A stretch of 64,000 nucleotides of DNA from NCBI GenBank assembly GCA_012064415.1, contig SSNU01000792.1, forward strand, positions 186,001 to 250,000, written 5' to 3'. Both the position numbers and the translations under genes were made by a program. Source of the stretch: Gyrodactylus bullatarudis. Taxonomy: Eukaryota; Platyhelminthes; Monogenea; Gyrodactylidea; Gyrodactylidae. Below the pieces are notes generated by a model. That model did no database searches, was not told the origin of the DNA, and saw only the letters and a list, made by a program, of their open reading frames with translations. Shown here one piece after another: positions 1 through 12,900 of the stretch (within the stretch, counting starts at the first letter, position 1; every line of letters starts with the position of its first letter).

Positions 1-3000
1 CAGAGGAGAAGGAGGGCGAAAAGAATGTTGAAAAACTCTGGCGACATTGGCCTAGGACTGATTGGGGAGGGACTGGCAATTATGTTAAGCATAAGTTGTT
101 CCGTTGACATGGAATTAGTTGTCGTTATAACAGGGTTATTAATGGTAGGTTCTGTTTCCTCATCAGTTGTAACAATGGATGCCAAATCACTCCTGTGACC
201 CGGCATATGAGGATGGTTCAGGTCATGGCGAAATATCAAACTGAGATCATTATTCCAAATGTAATCTGAAAGTGTAAACATGAAACTCATAAATATAACC
301 AATCGAATATCTGATGGATTATCTTACAGAACAAAAGTATTGACGTCTATAACTTAAAAAGTATTTAATGATAGGTCCTAAAAATATTTACTAGCCTTGA
401 GCATATTGAAATACAAGTTCAAGGTTATCCTTTCAGCCTTCTATGTGTGTTTTCCTTCTATAAAAACCCTTAAAAATTAGAATAAAAATGTATTATTTAT
501 CTAAAATACTTGATAAAAATATGCACTGGTCCAAGCGTTGGACTTTAAATGCTCACGATCAAGGTTTGATTCATGGCTATGGTACATTGAAGAATTTCAA
601 TAAAGACAAAATGCACCTATGCCTACGATAAATTTTTGACGTCGAGAGCTGAACAGAGAAATTGGTTTTAAGCTGAGTTACCGATGCTGAGTCCATTTCA
701 GGGAACAACAAAGAGATGCCAAAATTATAGTTAATGCAATTAACAAACATGATATTCTATTTAACTTTATGATTACAAATTATTATGCTACAGCCTAGTA
801 AAAGGTTTGATCTAATCAAAAATGAAAAAATAGAACCAATAATCTTTATTAAAACCCTATATGAGTAGGCCCGTAATAAAGGCCCTTATTTGTGAAAATT
901 TTGGCATCTCTTTCTTCTTCCTTGAAATAAATTATTGGATTGTTTCTCCACTAGCCCATACGCCTCAGAGGCAAGATGTGTGACTAAAATTAATTTATTA
1001 TATTTTGGTTCTATGTCCTAATGAAAGGTGGAGTCAATTTGAAATCCTAAAAATTCCTCTATTACTCTCCGCAGAAAATAGAAGAGACTTGACAACTGTC
1101 CAGAAATAAAAAATAGAGGAACGATTAGAGTTTTATTAAAAAGTGATTAAGTTTGATAGAATAAACTGGAGACAATTAGTCATCTATACATGATTACTTT
1201 GATAGATACAGCGATAGAGAGAGAGCGCGCTCGCGCACTCTTTGCCCTACTTCAACTCGATAATGGAGGGATTCTCTCCCTTCTTTATTCTTAATAGTTC
1301 ACCTAGTCACACAGTTGACTAAAACTAACTAGAAATTATCCACTTCTTCTTCTTCTTCTTCTTAATCTTGTGTGTATAATAATATCAAATACAAATAATT
1401 TCCATAAGTAATATTACTGGTAGTTCTTACTTGACCTACACTGGAATCAATTCCCATGTTGCTATGCAAACTAATAAATTTATAAGAGCAGAAAGGGGGA
1501 GAGAGAGAGAGAGACAAGTCAACAGTGTGTAGCGACTATGTGTAGAGACGGAATAAATTGCACCTTCAGGGAGTTTATTTTAGATAGATCAAAGAAATAA
1601 AATCAAGATGCACAAGAAACCTATTAGTAAGAGTACGGTCATTGGTTATTATGATGGCGATATGAAATCTAGGATACACCATAGCTGTAGGATTCGAACC
1701 AGGGTCTTGACACGCGTTTATTATTTAAAAAACCCAAGAAAATCATTCAAGACTCTCAATTCGTATGCAAATCACCCTGATAACTGAATCTATTCGATTT
1801 CAGAAATATTCCTAGATATATGGACTCTTTCAATAATCCAAGCCCAACAGGGACAAGAAAAGGCAATTTGAAGTGGAATCAGGCTAGCATCTTTTACAAT
1901 ACTTTTATGTCGACATAAATAATTCAAAAGTCCAATAGACTTATCCATGAAATTGTACAACATCTGTTGAGTTTATGCCCGTATCCGAGAAAGAATAATG
2001 TAATTAAAGAGGGAATTTTGAATAATTTACAGGCTACCCCTTGTGCTGGTGGTACATATGTTAAAAGTTGGGTTTTTTCCCAGAATTTCCCAATATCAAT
2101 ATCATCAAAGTAGGCATAGAAATGGTCATGATATGAGTCTAAAGCTTAGTCTCCAGGGTATAATCAAATATCTCTTTAGAATTCATGTTTTGTTAATACC
2201 TAAAAGATATCTATACATTTTTTGTAGGAAATTTCAAAACATTACTACTACTTCTAGAGTGTACACTTGTTTTTCCCATCAGCAGAAAATTGAATTCTTT
2301 TCTATCGAGAACATGAATGTACAAGTTTTTCTATTTTGGAAATAAAAAAGCCAGAAAAAACGAGAGGAAAAAGAATATTATGAGATGTTGTCGATGAGTC
2401 AAGTATCCTTCATCGTTTTTATTGCATTCCATGTAAGCATTAAAAAAGCATATTATGTACTAGACAACTGGGATATCCCCTAGAGGTAGTAGTGGTAGTC
2501 TAAGTCGTCGTAATGCAGTAATATTTGCATAGGAATTTATAAATTGTAAAATTATAATCCAACCAGCGCATATGAATAGTGGTCAGAGTTTAGGGAAAAA
2601 AGAGAAAAATCATGATTATTTGCTTCATCATCAACACACCACTACCCATCATGAATTCAAAGGATAAAGCAAGTTTAGAGAGAGAGAAGTAAGTACAGTA
2701 TTTGTATGTCGCTGTTTACACACACACAACACTCAACGACATTGTTCAAAGTTAGCGAAAAAGAGTGAGAAAGTTTTTATGTTTGGTGTCCGGAGTTTTG
2801 AAGAAAGAAAGCCTTGAAAATACACACTTGTTTGGGGTGTTATTACACTGCATATATGTTTATTTCATTCATTGCACAAGAGATACAACAAACTTGCTAG
2901 AGCAAATACAGGGTCAACTGTTTGGTGAGGGGAATTTTACTTTCATCTCTTTATAGAGTGCTCTTCTCAAATATTTGACTTTTTTTCAAGTTATCCTAAC

Positions 3001-6000
3001 AGAAATTTAGCCCTTCCCTCGCTTTTTTATACTCCAGTCGTCATCCCTTTACAGAGAAATTTGAGAATCAATTTCTATGCTTGTACTTAGTATGGATAGA
3101 TTTCAGGAATTCAATGGTATAAGATATTTCGAGTTATATTCCAATTTTTGAAAAAGATTTGAAAAAAATGGTCTGTTTAATTATGGGTAGGACCTTAAAA
3201 AGTACTAAGAGAAAGGAATGAATGATTTTCGATAATCTGAACGGTACTTTTTGTATTATTTCTTTTATTGAATCTCGGAATATATTATCCCTCAGCTAGT
3301 AAACGACAAATCATAAAATTTGATGAATTGATTAGAGTATGATTATAGTCTTCACTAATTCCGGAATGTTTATTGAAAATTCTTAAATGACCTATTTATT
3401 TTCATTACAAATGTCCCAACTCTACCCAGATTACATTCATGCCCTTGAATTATTTCACAAGATGCCAAAAACCCAGAGAACCTATTTTTTTATTAAGTAT
3501 TTTTGATCCCTATATTTTTAGTACATAACTTTACACACTGAACATAAACTTTCCTAACAAAAAAAACATGCATTTAGATCAAAACCTTGAACTTTCTTTA
3601 TGAGAAACTATTTTTTATTTTATCTGGGACTATTTTTGAGGCCCTACTTGGTGAACTTTTAGGCTCCTGCTTGGTTTTTCATATTCTTATCAAAAAAGTG
3701 ATTGATAGCAGTTTAATGCTCTCTAAATAAACCAAAATTTTCTATATCTAGGGGAACCATGCAAAACCATTAGTAGTCATTAGGTTCATATTTTAAACCT
3801 TTTAGAAAATACTTTGGAAATTCTTACCAAAAATGCAAAAAGAGATAGAGTAATTACGAACGATTGATTAAAAGGAATAAATGAAAGACAAGAGAATTTA
3901 CTTCTGCACAATAAAACCTTTGTGAATCTCTGAATTTCTGGAAAGAAACCTACTGTAAGTAAAGTGTATCATTACCAAGAGGCTAAAAGTTTGTGTGTAA
4001 TCAGGGATTGTTCCTATTATCAGTACATAATGCTGCCTGACTCCGAGAAATTATTACCTCAATATGGAATAGAGCGATGATCTTGTCTCTGGGATTGCCA
4101 ATTTCTCATGGTTTTTTGCATGAATTAAAATTTTGAAAATTTATAATTGGGAAATAATAATTGCAATTAAAGATTCATAGTCCACAGTTCAAATCGATGG
4201 AAGGAGAACTCTAATTAGAAAGATTTCATCATTAAAGTGTACGTTTACTTTCTCAAGAAAAACAACTAAAAAATAAATCTTGTAATGAAGATTGATCGAG
4301 TAGTAGCATAAACAATTCCTACTTTAAATGGGCATGTTAGGGGCGGGGGGATGAATGGGTATTCATCTATACAAAGTGATACATTGCACCACTGCTACAC
4401 CCGTAATATTTGCTATCCTATCCTATAGAATCTATGGTATTCTCTCGAGGAGAAATTAAGTGACCTTGTTCATGTAAATATCTAAACTTTGAATATCTAA
4501 ACAAGAAAAAATATATCAAAAATAAAATACACATGGGCAATAAACATGTAGGGAGAAATGATTATTATGTGAAGCTTCAAATTCGACTTATATTCAAAAA
4601 ATATCTAGGTAGGTATGTAGGTAACTAATAGGAGAAGAAAGACATTATTAGAATCAAGGAATACGTAAAAAAGCAGGAATTGAATGTCAAAACGAATTAT
4701 TATTATGGGAAGAAATGCGCTTAGACATTTTTACTAAAGTATTTCTGAGAAATTACTTTAAAAAAGGTAACTCCACCTTCCCAGGATTTGATGTCTTGGT
4801 AATAATAATTTGTGTGCGAAAAAATCAGTTTTTGTATGATTAGACGTGTATGATTGAGTTGAAGTTAATCTTTTATTTGTATTGTCTTTCTTCAAAGAAA
4901 GAAAGAATTTGAAACTTTACAAGATACAACTTTTATCACTTAGGTCAAATTCCTAAAAATGGACTTTTTTTTCTTCATATTCTTCATAACAGCAGTAAGC
5001 ATGAAATTCTGATTTTTGTAAAGGCTACTAACTAGATGTAGAATCTACATTGTAGATGCAATATGAGAGAATTTACAAGTCATCCATTGACTAGACTCCT
5101 CGAATGTTATGTGTATGTTATTGTGCAGGGATTCACACGAATCACTGGATGACTATAGTGAATTGTGAAAATAATTTTAATTTCCTACTCAAAGTTAGAA
5201 AAAAAATATTCTTACGACTAATGAAGGTGCTTAGGTAATATATCCCACAGGAACGTCTTATTTGGTAACGGGTCCAGACTGGTACAAAAGAAACTCACAA
5301 AGCATTTAGAATTAATCTAAGTATGCATATATGGTAGACATTTACACGCGTTCACCAACCTTAGGGGTACGACATAGGATATAGAAGTAATCCGAGTTGC
5401 ATGGGATGTTGGACGAGGTTCAAATCTCAAATTGTGGCATGTGTTCAAAAGAGGATGAAACGCGCGTATATGTATACTTATTAGATTAATTCTAAATGCC
5501 TTGTGAGTTTCTTTCGTACCAGTCTGGTTGGGATCCAATAATAAGCTGTAACATGGGCTAATACATTACCAAATAAGACGTTCCTGTGGGATATATTACC
5601 TAAATATTTCTAGTTATTCATACATCTATCTGTATCACACAAGGCTGAATTTATTGTTATGCCTTCTGATCATCTTGGGTCTTTAGTATGATCTATCAAG
5701 AGAAGAATTATTTTAGGAGATTTCTAAAACTTGAGTTAAAATTTTATTCTTTGGACATAGTGGTTCATGTACAGTTTGAAGAATTTTATTTCATTCAACT
5801 TTTGCAATTAATTTATCTTTGATATTTTTAAATATTTGAAGACGAAATCTAAATTATTTTCTCGATTGACCAGTGATTCGTAAGAAGTACTGAATTGGGC
5901 AGGGGTTCAGTGCTTTCACACGATTCACGCTAACATATATGTTATTCCAACAATTTTTGAACCGACTGAAAGATAAACGATTATTACACACGATATTAAG

Positions 6001-8780
6001 ACACTTTTAACATTGAAAAAATCTGGGTTGAAAATTAAAAGACAAATAAATATTTGCTACACTATAGATCTTAAAAATAAACATGACAGTAAAATTCACA
6101 TTGGGACCATTTTTAATGGAGGCATGGTTAGATTTATCACACCAAGGATAAATCCTTGGTCATGACTTTTCTTCTCAATCTTTTATTTACAAATGGGAAA
6201 ACAAATGAAAAGACAGTGTGTGTGACCTCAGCACTGGGGAGATGCATACAAATCAACTTTGTATCTCTTATTATTTTTAAAAACTCTTTTATTTTTTGGC
6301 CAGTTAGTCAAGAATATTTTATCAGTAGCATATGATGATTTTCTTTCAACATTTTAGTTTTGTTTTTATTCATTTCTTTTTTGAATCCAATAGTGGGTGG
6401 TGGTAGAGGTGATCATTTCATGCGTGTGTGTATGTGTGCGTGTGTGCAGAATAAGAAAAGGCTAACGTTACTAGTTTTTTATGTATTTGAATGAAAAATT
6501 CAACTCTCTCTCTCTCTCTTTTAATTTATACTCATAGTCTAAAATGTTTTTTATGGTCATAGAAAGTAAATGGATAAAGAGAATGAGCAATGAATACGTA
6601 GGTACACATTGTACGTGCCAAATTATTATTCTTGATGTTATTCAATTCAGCTAGATTTATCTTTTTCTCTCTATTATCAATAGCATTATTGAATTTGAGC
6701 ATTTATTATAGATTAGTAATACATGCAATTACTGCAGTACTGTAGAGGAAGAAGAAATGGCCCATCATCTCATTCAAGTTCTAGCCAGTTGTGTGGGAAG
6801 ATGAAAGGAGAGTGGATGTTACTATAATCTTCCATGCAGAAGGAATACCAGTTCGTAGTTGGATCAAAAGAATCCTCACGTCAGATTCCTGATCATTCAT
6901 AGTTTGAGAAGGATTTTATTTTTAAGTAGGCATCTAAGGAATTATGAGGGATTTCATTTTCTTAATTGAGAAGTAATATTTTTGAATGAATTTAGTATTG
7001 AAAATTAAACCTTTTTTACATTCATTCAGGTCTAGAACTGGTTGAGAATTAGAGTTGTAACGAATTTTGACCTTTTAACATTAAAACAAAGTTTTCAGTG
7101 AAATTTGATGTGTGAGATCTAAAATAACTGAAAATTCGTTAGCAATCCCATGCATAGTCGTGAATTGCCTATTTTCCCAAAATTCTCTTGTAGGCATAGT
7201 GGAATAACAAAATTTATCAGAGATGATCCTAACATAATTCTACATTACTATTTTAATTGAAAAAAAAACACTTTAAGCTTTATCAGCAAAAAAGATATTC
7301 GAAATTTTAGTGAAAACGTAATAAAAATTCATTGAAAATCTAGCGGCATTTTTAAGAAAGTCTGATCTTTAAACTTGAATATTATCACAGACAAGCATTT
7401 TGATACTTGATCTTATATAAAGTAGTGTTTAGAATTCATAGTATTATCATTTAAGTAGGTTTTTAAAATAGGTGGAAAATTTTGTTACATCTCTATTAAG
7501 AATCCAGTTAAAAATTCTGTGTTGAATCAAGTCTTTGGCGGTTGATTTAAATTTTCTGCTAAAATAATTTTCTCCCCAAGAATACGAATGATGATAATGT
7601 AATAGTAGAGTAAGTGAAGAGGAAAAGTTGGTGGTGAAATAGAAAGAGGGTTTCATCCATTGTTTACAGTCAGTAGTTTATAATACTGATAATAATGATT
7701 ATAATCATAGGTTAAAGTACATTTGTACTTGAGAGACTTATTCTGTTAACAATGCAGTGCTTAGATAAGCAAACCTTGGTTCTTATATGTCTAATGCTTC
7801 CTTTCTTTCTCTCTGATTGGTATACCCATTTTTGACTGTGAATTTTTACTGAATCTGCACTTTTTATTTTAAACCGTGGAAATGAACAACCTCTTTTGTT
7901 TGTGATGTCGAAAAAAAACACGGGGATACAAAAATGTTGCAAGGCTCTTATTTTAATAAAATCAACTATACAGGTATCATTCTGGCTTTTGTCAATTTAA
8001 ATTTGAATTCAAATGAAAGAACTCACTTTCAGATATTGCTCTATGATAAATTTGTTGAGCCTCAAATACTGGCAATGGCAAGTAGAGACAGAAAGCAATC
8101 AAAATGTGCAAAACGGATGAATAGGGGAGAAAGTTCCTCTTGAAGCGTCTGAATAAAATGGTCAAATTCGATTTGAGGGTGGCTGGCTTCTTCCAAGTAT
8201 AACTCTTATTATTCCAGGTGGAGTTGTTTATGGTGTCCGAGATGAAGAATTTGCCCGGTTTCGCTACACTATTCTCAATGTCCGAATGAAACTGGCCATA
8301 CTCTTGATGGCTTCCATTCATATCCTCTTCATTGAGGAGGAACATCAAGTTGTCAGTATCTCGGCCTATTTGGACGCCTTCGTTTGCAAAGTTATTTGTC
8401 TTCATGAGACAAGCATAGAGAAAGAAGACATAATTCACCGAAGCAGCTATTGTTAGGCCCATATAAAAGTTCAAGCCAAAATGACTCCAGTTATCTCCAT
8501 ACTTTGGGTCGAAAACAAGACTTTTGAATGAGAGATACCGAGTTAATCCAACATAGAATAGAAATCCGTGCAAAATCGAGTTTAGGATTACGTACCATAT
8601 CCGCCAGAGCTCATCACAATTGATGCTTCCCCTCTTCATGATTAAATGAGTCTTTTTACAAACCTTAATATCGCATAGCAAAGATTTCCAACTTCCAAAT
8701 CCAAAGAGAACTGTATTATAGAACTTTTTTGAAATATTATGGGCTGTTTTAATTTTTATTATTTTTCTCACAACATTCAC
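1..8780 (-). CDS. tinc: Tincar-like multipass membrane protein, first two coding exons (3' part beyond the window)
   Basis: Two exons are visible. Exon 1 is 8780-8027 and ends in phase 1 before a GTGAGT donor. Exon 2 starts at 265 after a TTTCAG acceptor and runs off the left edge. The frame closes across a 7,761-bp intron. The protein has an LWRIWY start block, hydrophobic segments, an NNFANEGVQIGR stretch like the NLANDG region I recall from Drosophila tincar, a last helix ending EAQQIYHRAISE, then YIWNNDL, a Ser/Thr-rich loop and another hydrophobic segment at the window edge. Tincar is an arthropod multipass membrane protein linked to heart and eye development; the exact biochemical role is unknown. 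The start could be Met at 8780 or, more like the family, Met at 8639 just before the first conserved block. The identification rests on remembered family features, so another multipass protein is possible. Confidence 0.68.
1343..1363. repeat. (CTT)n microsatellite
   Basis: Seven uninterrupted CTT units inside tincar intron 1. A separate (GA)n run of about eight units lies at 1499-1514. Confidence 0.85.
5234..5600. mobile_element. MITE with long terminal inverted repeats and TA target sites
   Basis: The 5' end GGTAATATATCCCACAGG is mirrored exactly at the 3' end, CCTGTGGGATATATTACC. The inverted identity continues inward for about 100 bp (blocks around CAGACTGGTAC and AAACTCACAA recur in inverse order), so the 367-bp element is nearly one palindrome with a short loop of about 120 bp. 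TA dinucleotides flank both ends (5232-5233 and 5601-5602), as expected for Tc1/mariner-type insertion. It has no coding capacity of its own and lies inside tincar intron 1. Confidence 0.85.
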
Positions 8781-9390
8781 CCTTGACTCTGATTGGCTGG
8801 TACAAGACTTTTTTCATTGGCTCTGATTCTCTCGTCCAATGTCAAGCTTTAAGTGAAACAGACTGACTGAGATGAATTACTCGAGTGTGTAATCATAATT
8901 GTATTTTTATCAAATTCCATTTGGCACAAATAAGGGGTCCTACTATAATTATCAGTGGACAATAAACAATCAGAGTTTGATTATCAGAGTCTGAGGAAAG
9001 ATAAGATTATTGTTGAAATACTCTAATTAGATTAGATTGTTTTGTATCGAAAAAAATTTTTCTTTTATGAAAAAACACAGATAAAAATTACAACAGCTTT
9101 AAAGAGATTTTATTCTAACATTTCAAGACTAATTTTTTCATTATTTTTTATTTTAACAGGTATCTACTTTCAAGTAAATTGGTAAATTAGAATTTCAGGC
9201 TACATGTGAGCTGGGATTTCTTTTTGAATGAATAAGTCTTGAAGAGTATTGGCCAAAGATTCCCGCTCGATAAGCCCTACTCAGTAATTAATTAAGAGAA
9301 AAATTAAAATGGTTAATATCAACTTGATGATTAACCGTTGTAGTAAAAAGGTGAGAAATTAATATTAGTGAATAATAAATGAAAAAAAAT
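8781..9390. other. Intergenic region: tincar upstream side and SF3B6 3' side
   Basis: About 600 bp without a gene. Next to the tincar start there are several CCAAT-type pentamers (ATTGG near 8791 and 8814, CCAAT near 8836), which could belong to its promoter, but this is motif-level evidence only. Confidence 0.35.
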
Positions 9391-9784
9391 TTATTTAGGA
9401 GTGTTGAGACGATATTTGGCTTTGATTCTCTCTAGTTCATCTTTCTTCTTGTCAAGATCTGCCTTCTTTGTGATTTTATTCTTCTGATAATAGAGAACCA
9501 CAAGGTATCTGTTACAAACATTGAAACCACTCAGATGATCACATGCATTTTTAGCATCGAATATATCTTCATAGACAACAATAGCTGTACCTTTAGTTTC
9601 GGGAGTGTTCCCTACTCGCATCTGTCTGATTGCTCCATATTTTCCAAATATATCATACATTTCTTCTGAAGTAATATTGTATGGAATATTCTTGACGAGC
9701 AAGAATCTATTAACCTCGGGAGGTAAACGAATCTAAAATGTTATATTATATGATAATTACGTTATTTTTCCTGCCTAAAGCCAT
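9391..9784 (-). CDS. SF3B6: Splicing factor 3B subunit 6 (SF3B6, p14/SF3b14a)
   Basis: Two exons: 9784-9761 (eight codons, MALGRKNN) and 9732-9391, separated by a 28-nt intron with GTAATT donor and TTTTAG acceptor. The 121-aa product is nearly the family length (human 125). It starts the conserved block with IRLPPEVNR and carries a single RRM with the highly conserved strings [17 protein letters not shown] and [16 protein letters not shown]. p14 is the U2 snRNP SF3b subunit that contacts the branch-point adenosine and binds SF3B1. Exon 1 was found because the main open frame starts too late, and the join restores the exact family N-terminus. The gene is head-to-head with MED15, 151 bp between start codons. 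Confidence 0.97.
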
Positions 9785-9935
9785 TTTTATACCGACAATT
9801 TGAAAAAATTGTTAGAATCAACAAAAAAAAGGAATTACAAAGTATTTGTTTTGTAGAACTAGAGTTTTAAAAATCGATCCAAATTTATCCATTATATAAA
9901 AAACTTCTAAAACGCTTCAATAACTGTTTTAAAGC
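9785..9935. promoter_or_regulatory. Shared upstream region of SF3B6 and MED15
   Basis: Only 151 bp separate the two divergent start codons, so both 5' UTRs and core promoters must fit here or overlap the genes. It is AT-rich and I see no convincing core element. The bidirectional-promoter role is inferred from spacing alone. Confidence 0.5.
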
Positions 9936-12900
9936 ATGAATGAAGTGACACCAGATGTACGACAGATGGCTGTTCGTCAGCTGTGAGTTATTTCACCTTA
10001 TTTTTAGACATGATCTCGTCAAGCACAAAAAACTGCACAAATCTCCTGAAGAAGTGGAGGAAATGATTTTCGGGAAATCGCGTGGTTCACGTGTAAGAAT
10101 AACTAATAATCTATCTATTCAGGATGTATATCTTAATATGCTTGAGAAACTGAAACATTATCCAGCTCCAAATCATCAGGTTAATCAAGGACAAATGGCT
10201 CGATCTCCCCTAAACCAAGGTCCTGCAATGATTCAAAGGAATAACTCTATACCTCAAGTGAGTCTTATTTACTGCCATAATGTGTTATCTTCTTTCTGAC
10301 CTTTGAAATATTTGTCTCTAGAATTTTTATTATCCTCATAGTTCTTTACATCAACCAGTCAATCTGTTGCAAGCACAAGAAGATTTGGGATTATTGAATC
10401 CGTATCAATTTAATAACATTGTAAAATATTCTTTCCTCTCATTAATTTATTTTATTAACAAAATCCGTTCATTTGTCCTCTGAATGTCAACTTTGAATTA
10501 TACTACACTACATAATTTTTCCTTTTACATTTCATTTTCCCCTAGTTCAACAAATATCTTTTCTAAAAATTATTAGTTACTAGTTACTTTCTTAATTGCT
10601 AACATGGGATGGGAAAATATCGGCTTTCAATTAGGAAATATTTAATGATTTAACACCTTTGATTTCATTTCACCCTCTCATAGCTGCACTCTAATCTTGG
10701 TTATTCTGGATTTAATTTTTTTATTTCTCGACAACATCTTTTTAACCCTAGGATGACATTTGGGAGTCTTTAACACCCCCATTTGTATTGAAACTCCCAT
10801 AAGGAAAAATTAAAATGTCTATCTAGGGTTAATACGACTAATCTTGTTTCGACAGATACTTCAGGTGGAAAAAATAATCTTATTAACTTCTCTTCCCGTT
10901 ATTTTTTTCCACAAATCTAATTTCATTCATTTAGAGACTCTTCTAGAATTGATTATTGACAAATAAATAAATAAATGTATTCTTTATCTACCTGATTAAC
11001 ACACATGGGTAACATCCTACTTTATAATTTAGTTATTTTAGTTAGTCATTCATATTAAAATCAAAAACATTCAATTTAATAACTTTCCTTTTATACTTCG
11101 ACATCTTTTAGCAAGGACAAATGATGACTCAAATGCCTGGCAATAATCCACAACACAAGTAAGCTTGTAACAAATTATGATGAAAAATCTATCATTACTT
11201 GCATAATTTACATTGAATGATGTACCAGTTCCTATATGTTTCAATTTACCTTGGGATAATTTCATTTAGCTTTCACATGAATCAGAATCCCAATGCTATG
11301 CAAATAAATCAACCTCAACATCGTATGAATATGATTAATAATGCTAGACCAAATCCTGTACAGACGCCAACACAACAGCGGCCAACTCAACAAATGATGC
11401 CACAGAGGTAATTCCTTCTTTTCAATAAACTTTCTACAACATTTATTTTAATAATATCTAACCTGACCAATTGAAAATCAAGATCTGATAAGATTAAAAG
11501 ATCTCGAAATTTCCCTTACTAATCTCATAACTATGCAGAGGTCTAAGAATAATGCGTCACATGTAAGTAAGCTTTGAATAATTTTAAATAATACAAAATC
11601 ACTTTCACTGGTAACTAATTATGCTGGATATGTAAACAGAGTAACGAATAGAAATCTTTTTCATTTACCGAATTTAAACTATAGACCTCAGATTGGAAAT
11701 CAAGTTGTGCGTGGGGCTGGTGGAATTCCGAATAATATCGTAGTATCTGGCCAACAAATGATGGGCAACCGAATGATGAACCAGAACCAGGTCATGATGT
11801 CAAATCGTATGCCGAACATGTACCAATCACATCCAAATCAAATGCAACCCCATTCAATCATGATGAATCCGTATGACATGATGAATCAGCCACAGCAGAA
11901 ACCCCCTGGGCAAGCCTTCATTCAGAATGTGCCACCTGTTCAATCTGGACCTCAGTCGAACAATCCTATACCAATCAGAATGGGAGGACCTATCCAATCG
12001 ATTCCCCAGCAGAGAGGTGAGCTCTTTTCCTCAAATTTCGATTTTAAATGTTACATTTCTTTCTTTAGCACCAATGACGCAAGAGGAAGAGAAAATCGTT
12101 GAATCATTGAGAAGACTGGCTCAAAAATATCTCCCCGCTGTCCAGCAAGCTTATCTCATCGTTAGAGAACATCCTCAGGGCAACGACTCTGTACTGAGAA
12201 AATATGCCAAGTTGAAAGAGATCCTCGAAAAGCCAGAGATGGCGTACGCACCGTTGAAATTCAACCAAATATCCAAAATAGAGACACTTCTTGATGATGT
12301 CGAGAAGAATCCACTCCACCTGCTCAATCAGGCTCTAAAGTTACCACAAAAGAGTGGTCAAAATAAACCACCCGGTCCTCCCATTGTCACCAGGGATCAA
12401 TCTGGTAACATAATTCAACAACCGCCTCCTCCCCCAGTATTCTTTGATCCTACACGAATCCATCGTCCACAAATACCCTTCTCGGGTGTTGGACCTGGAC
12501 CTGGCTTCAACCCAGCCAATCAACAGCCTCAGAACCATGAGATGGTCCAAATGCAATTCCACAAGCAAGCTGTTCAAAATAGAATCGCCAACCTACAACA
12601 GCTAATCATTGAAATGGATGCAATGGCTGATAGTGAACGCAAAGATCCTGTTTATTCTGAACAGGTTTCTCGTGCGGTACAAGAGGTTTGTTTCTCAAAT
12701 TCTAAACTATTTTCATTCGATAAGTCTAATTCTAAAATAACGTGGTAAAATTCATTGAAAAACTATTCTTCAAAAAATTGATACCGTACAGTCATTCAAC
12801 TCATCTTTGAAGATAATAAGCTTCACTGTTCAGATTCTAGGGTATTTTTAAAGTGATATTTGATAAAGAAATTCTCTCTTGCAGATTTACTTTGAGACGA

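Larger units (their letters stand above)
266..8026 (-). other. Tincar intron 1 (7.76 kb), no convincing gene inside
   Basis: It has a GTGAGT donor (8026-8021) and a TTTCAG acceptor (about 271-266) on the minus strand. The interior is AT-rich and all open frames are short, with no family motif. It holds a CTT-repeat run near 1343-1363, a GA run at 1499-1514, GT-rich runs near 6420-6450 and a foldback MITE at 5234-5600. I see nothing else supportable, although regulatory elements are likely in an intron this long. Confidence 0.6.

Noticed and set aside
1220..1240. GAGAGAGCGCGCTCGCGC palindrome considered as a regulatory site
   Set aside because: Simple-sequence-derived self-complementarity with no supporting context.
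2043..2345. Open frame of 100 codons in tincar intron 1
   Set aside because: Composition resembles translated intron sequence, no motif, no splice-compatible borders.
9955..9982. Alternative MED15 start MYDRWLFVSC in the exon 2 frame
   Set aside because: It reads through the GTGAGT...TTTTTAG segment as coding; the spliced version gives a better N-terminus and matches the short-intron pattern of the window.
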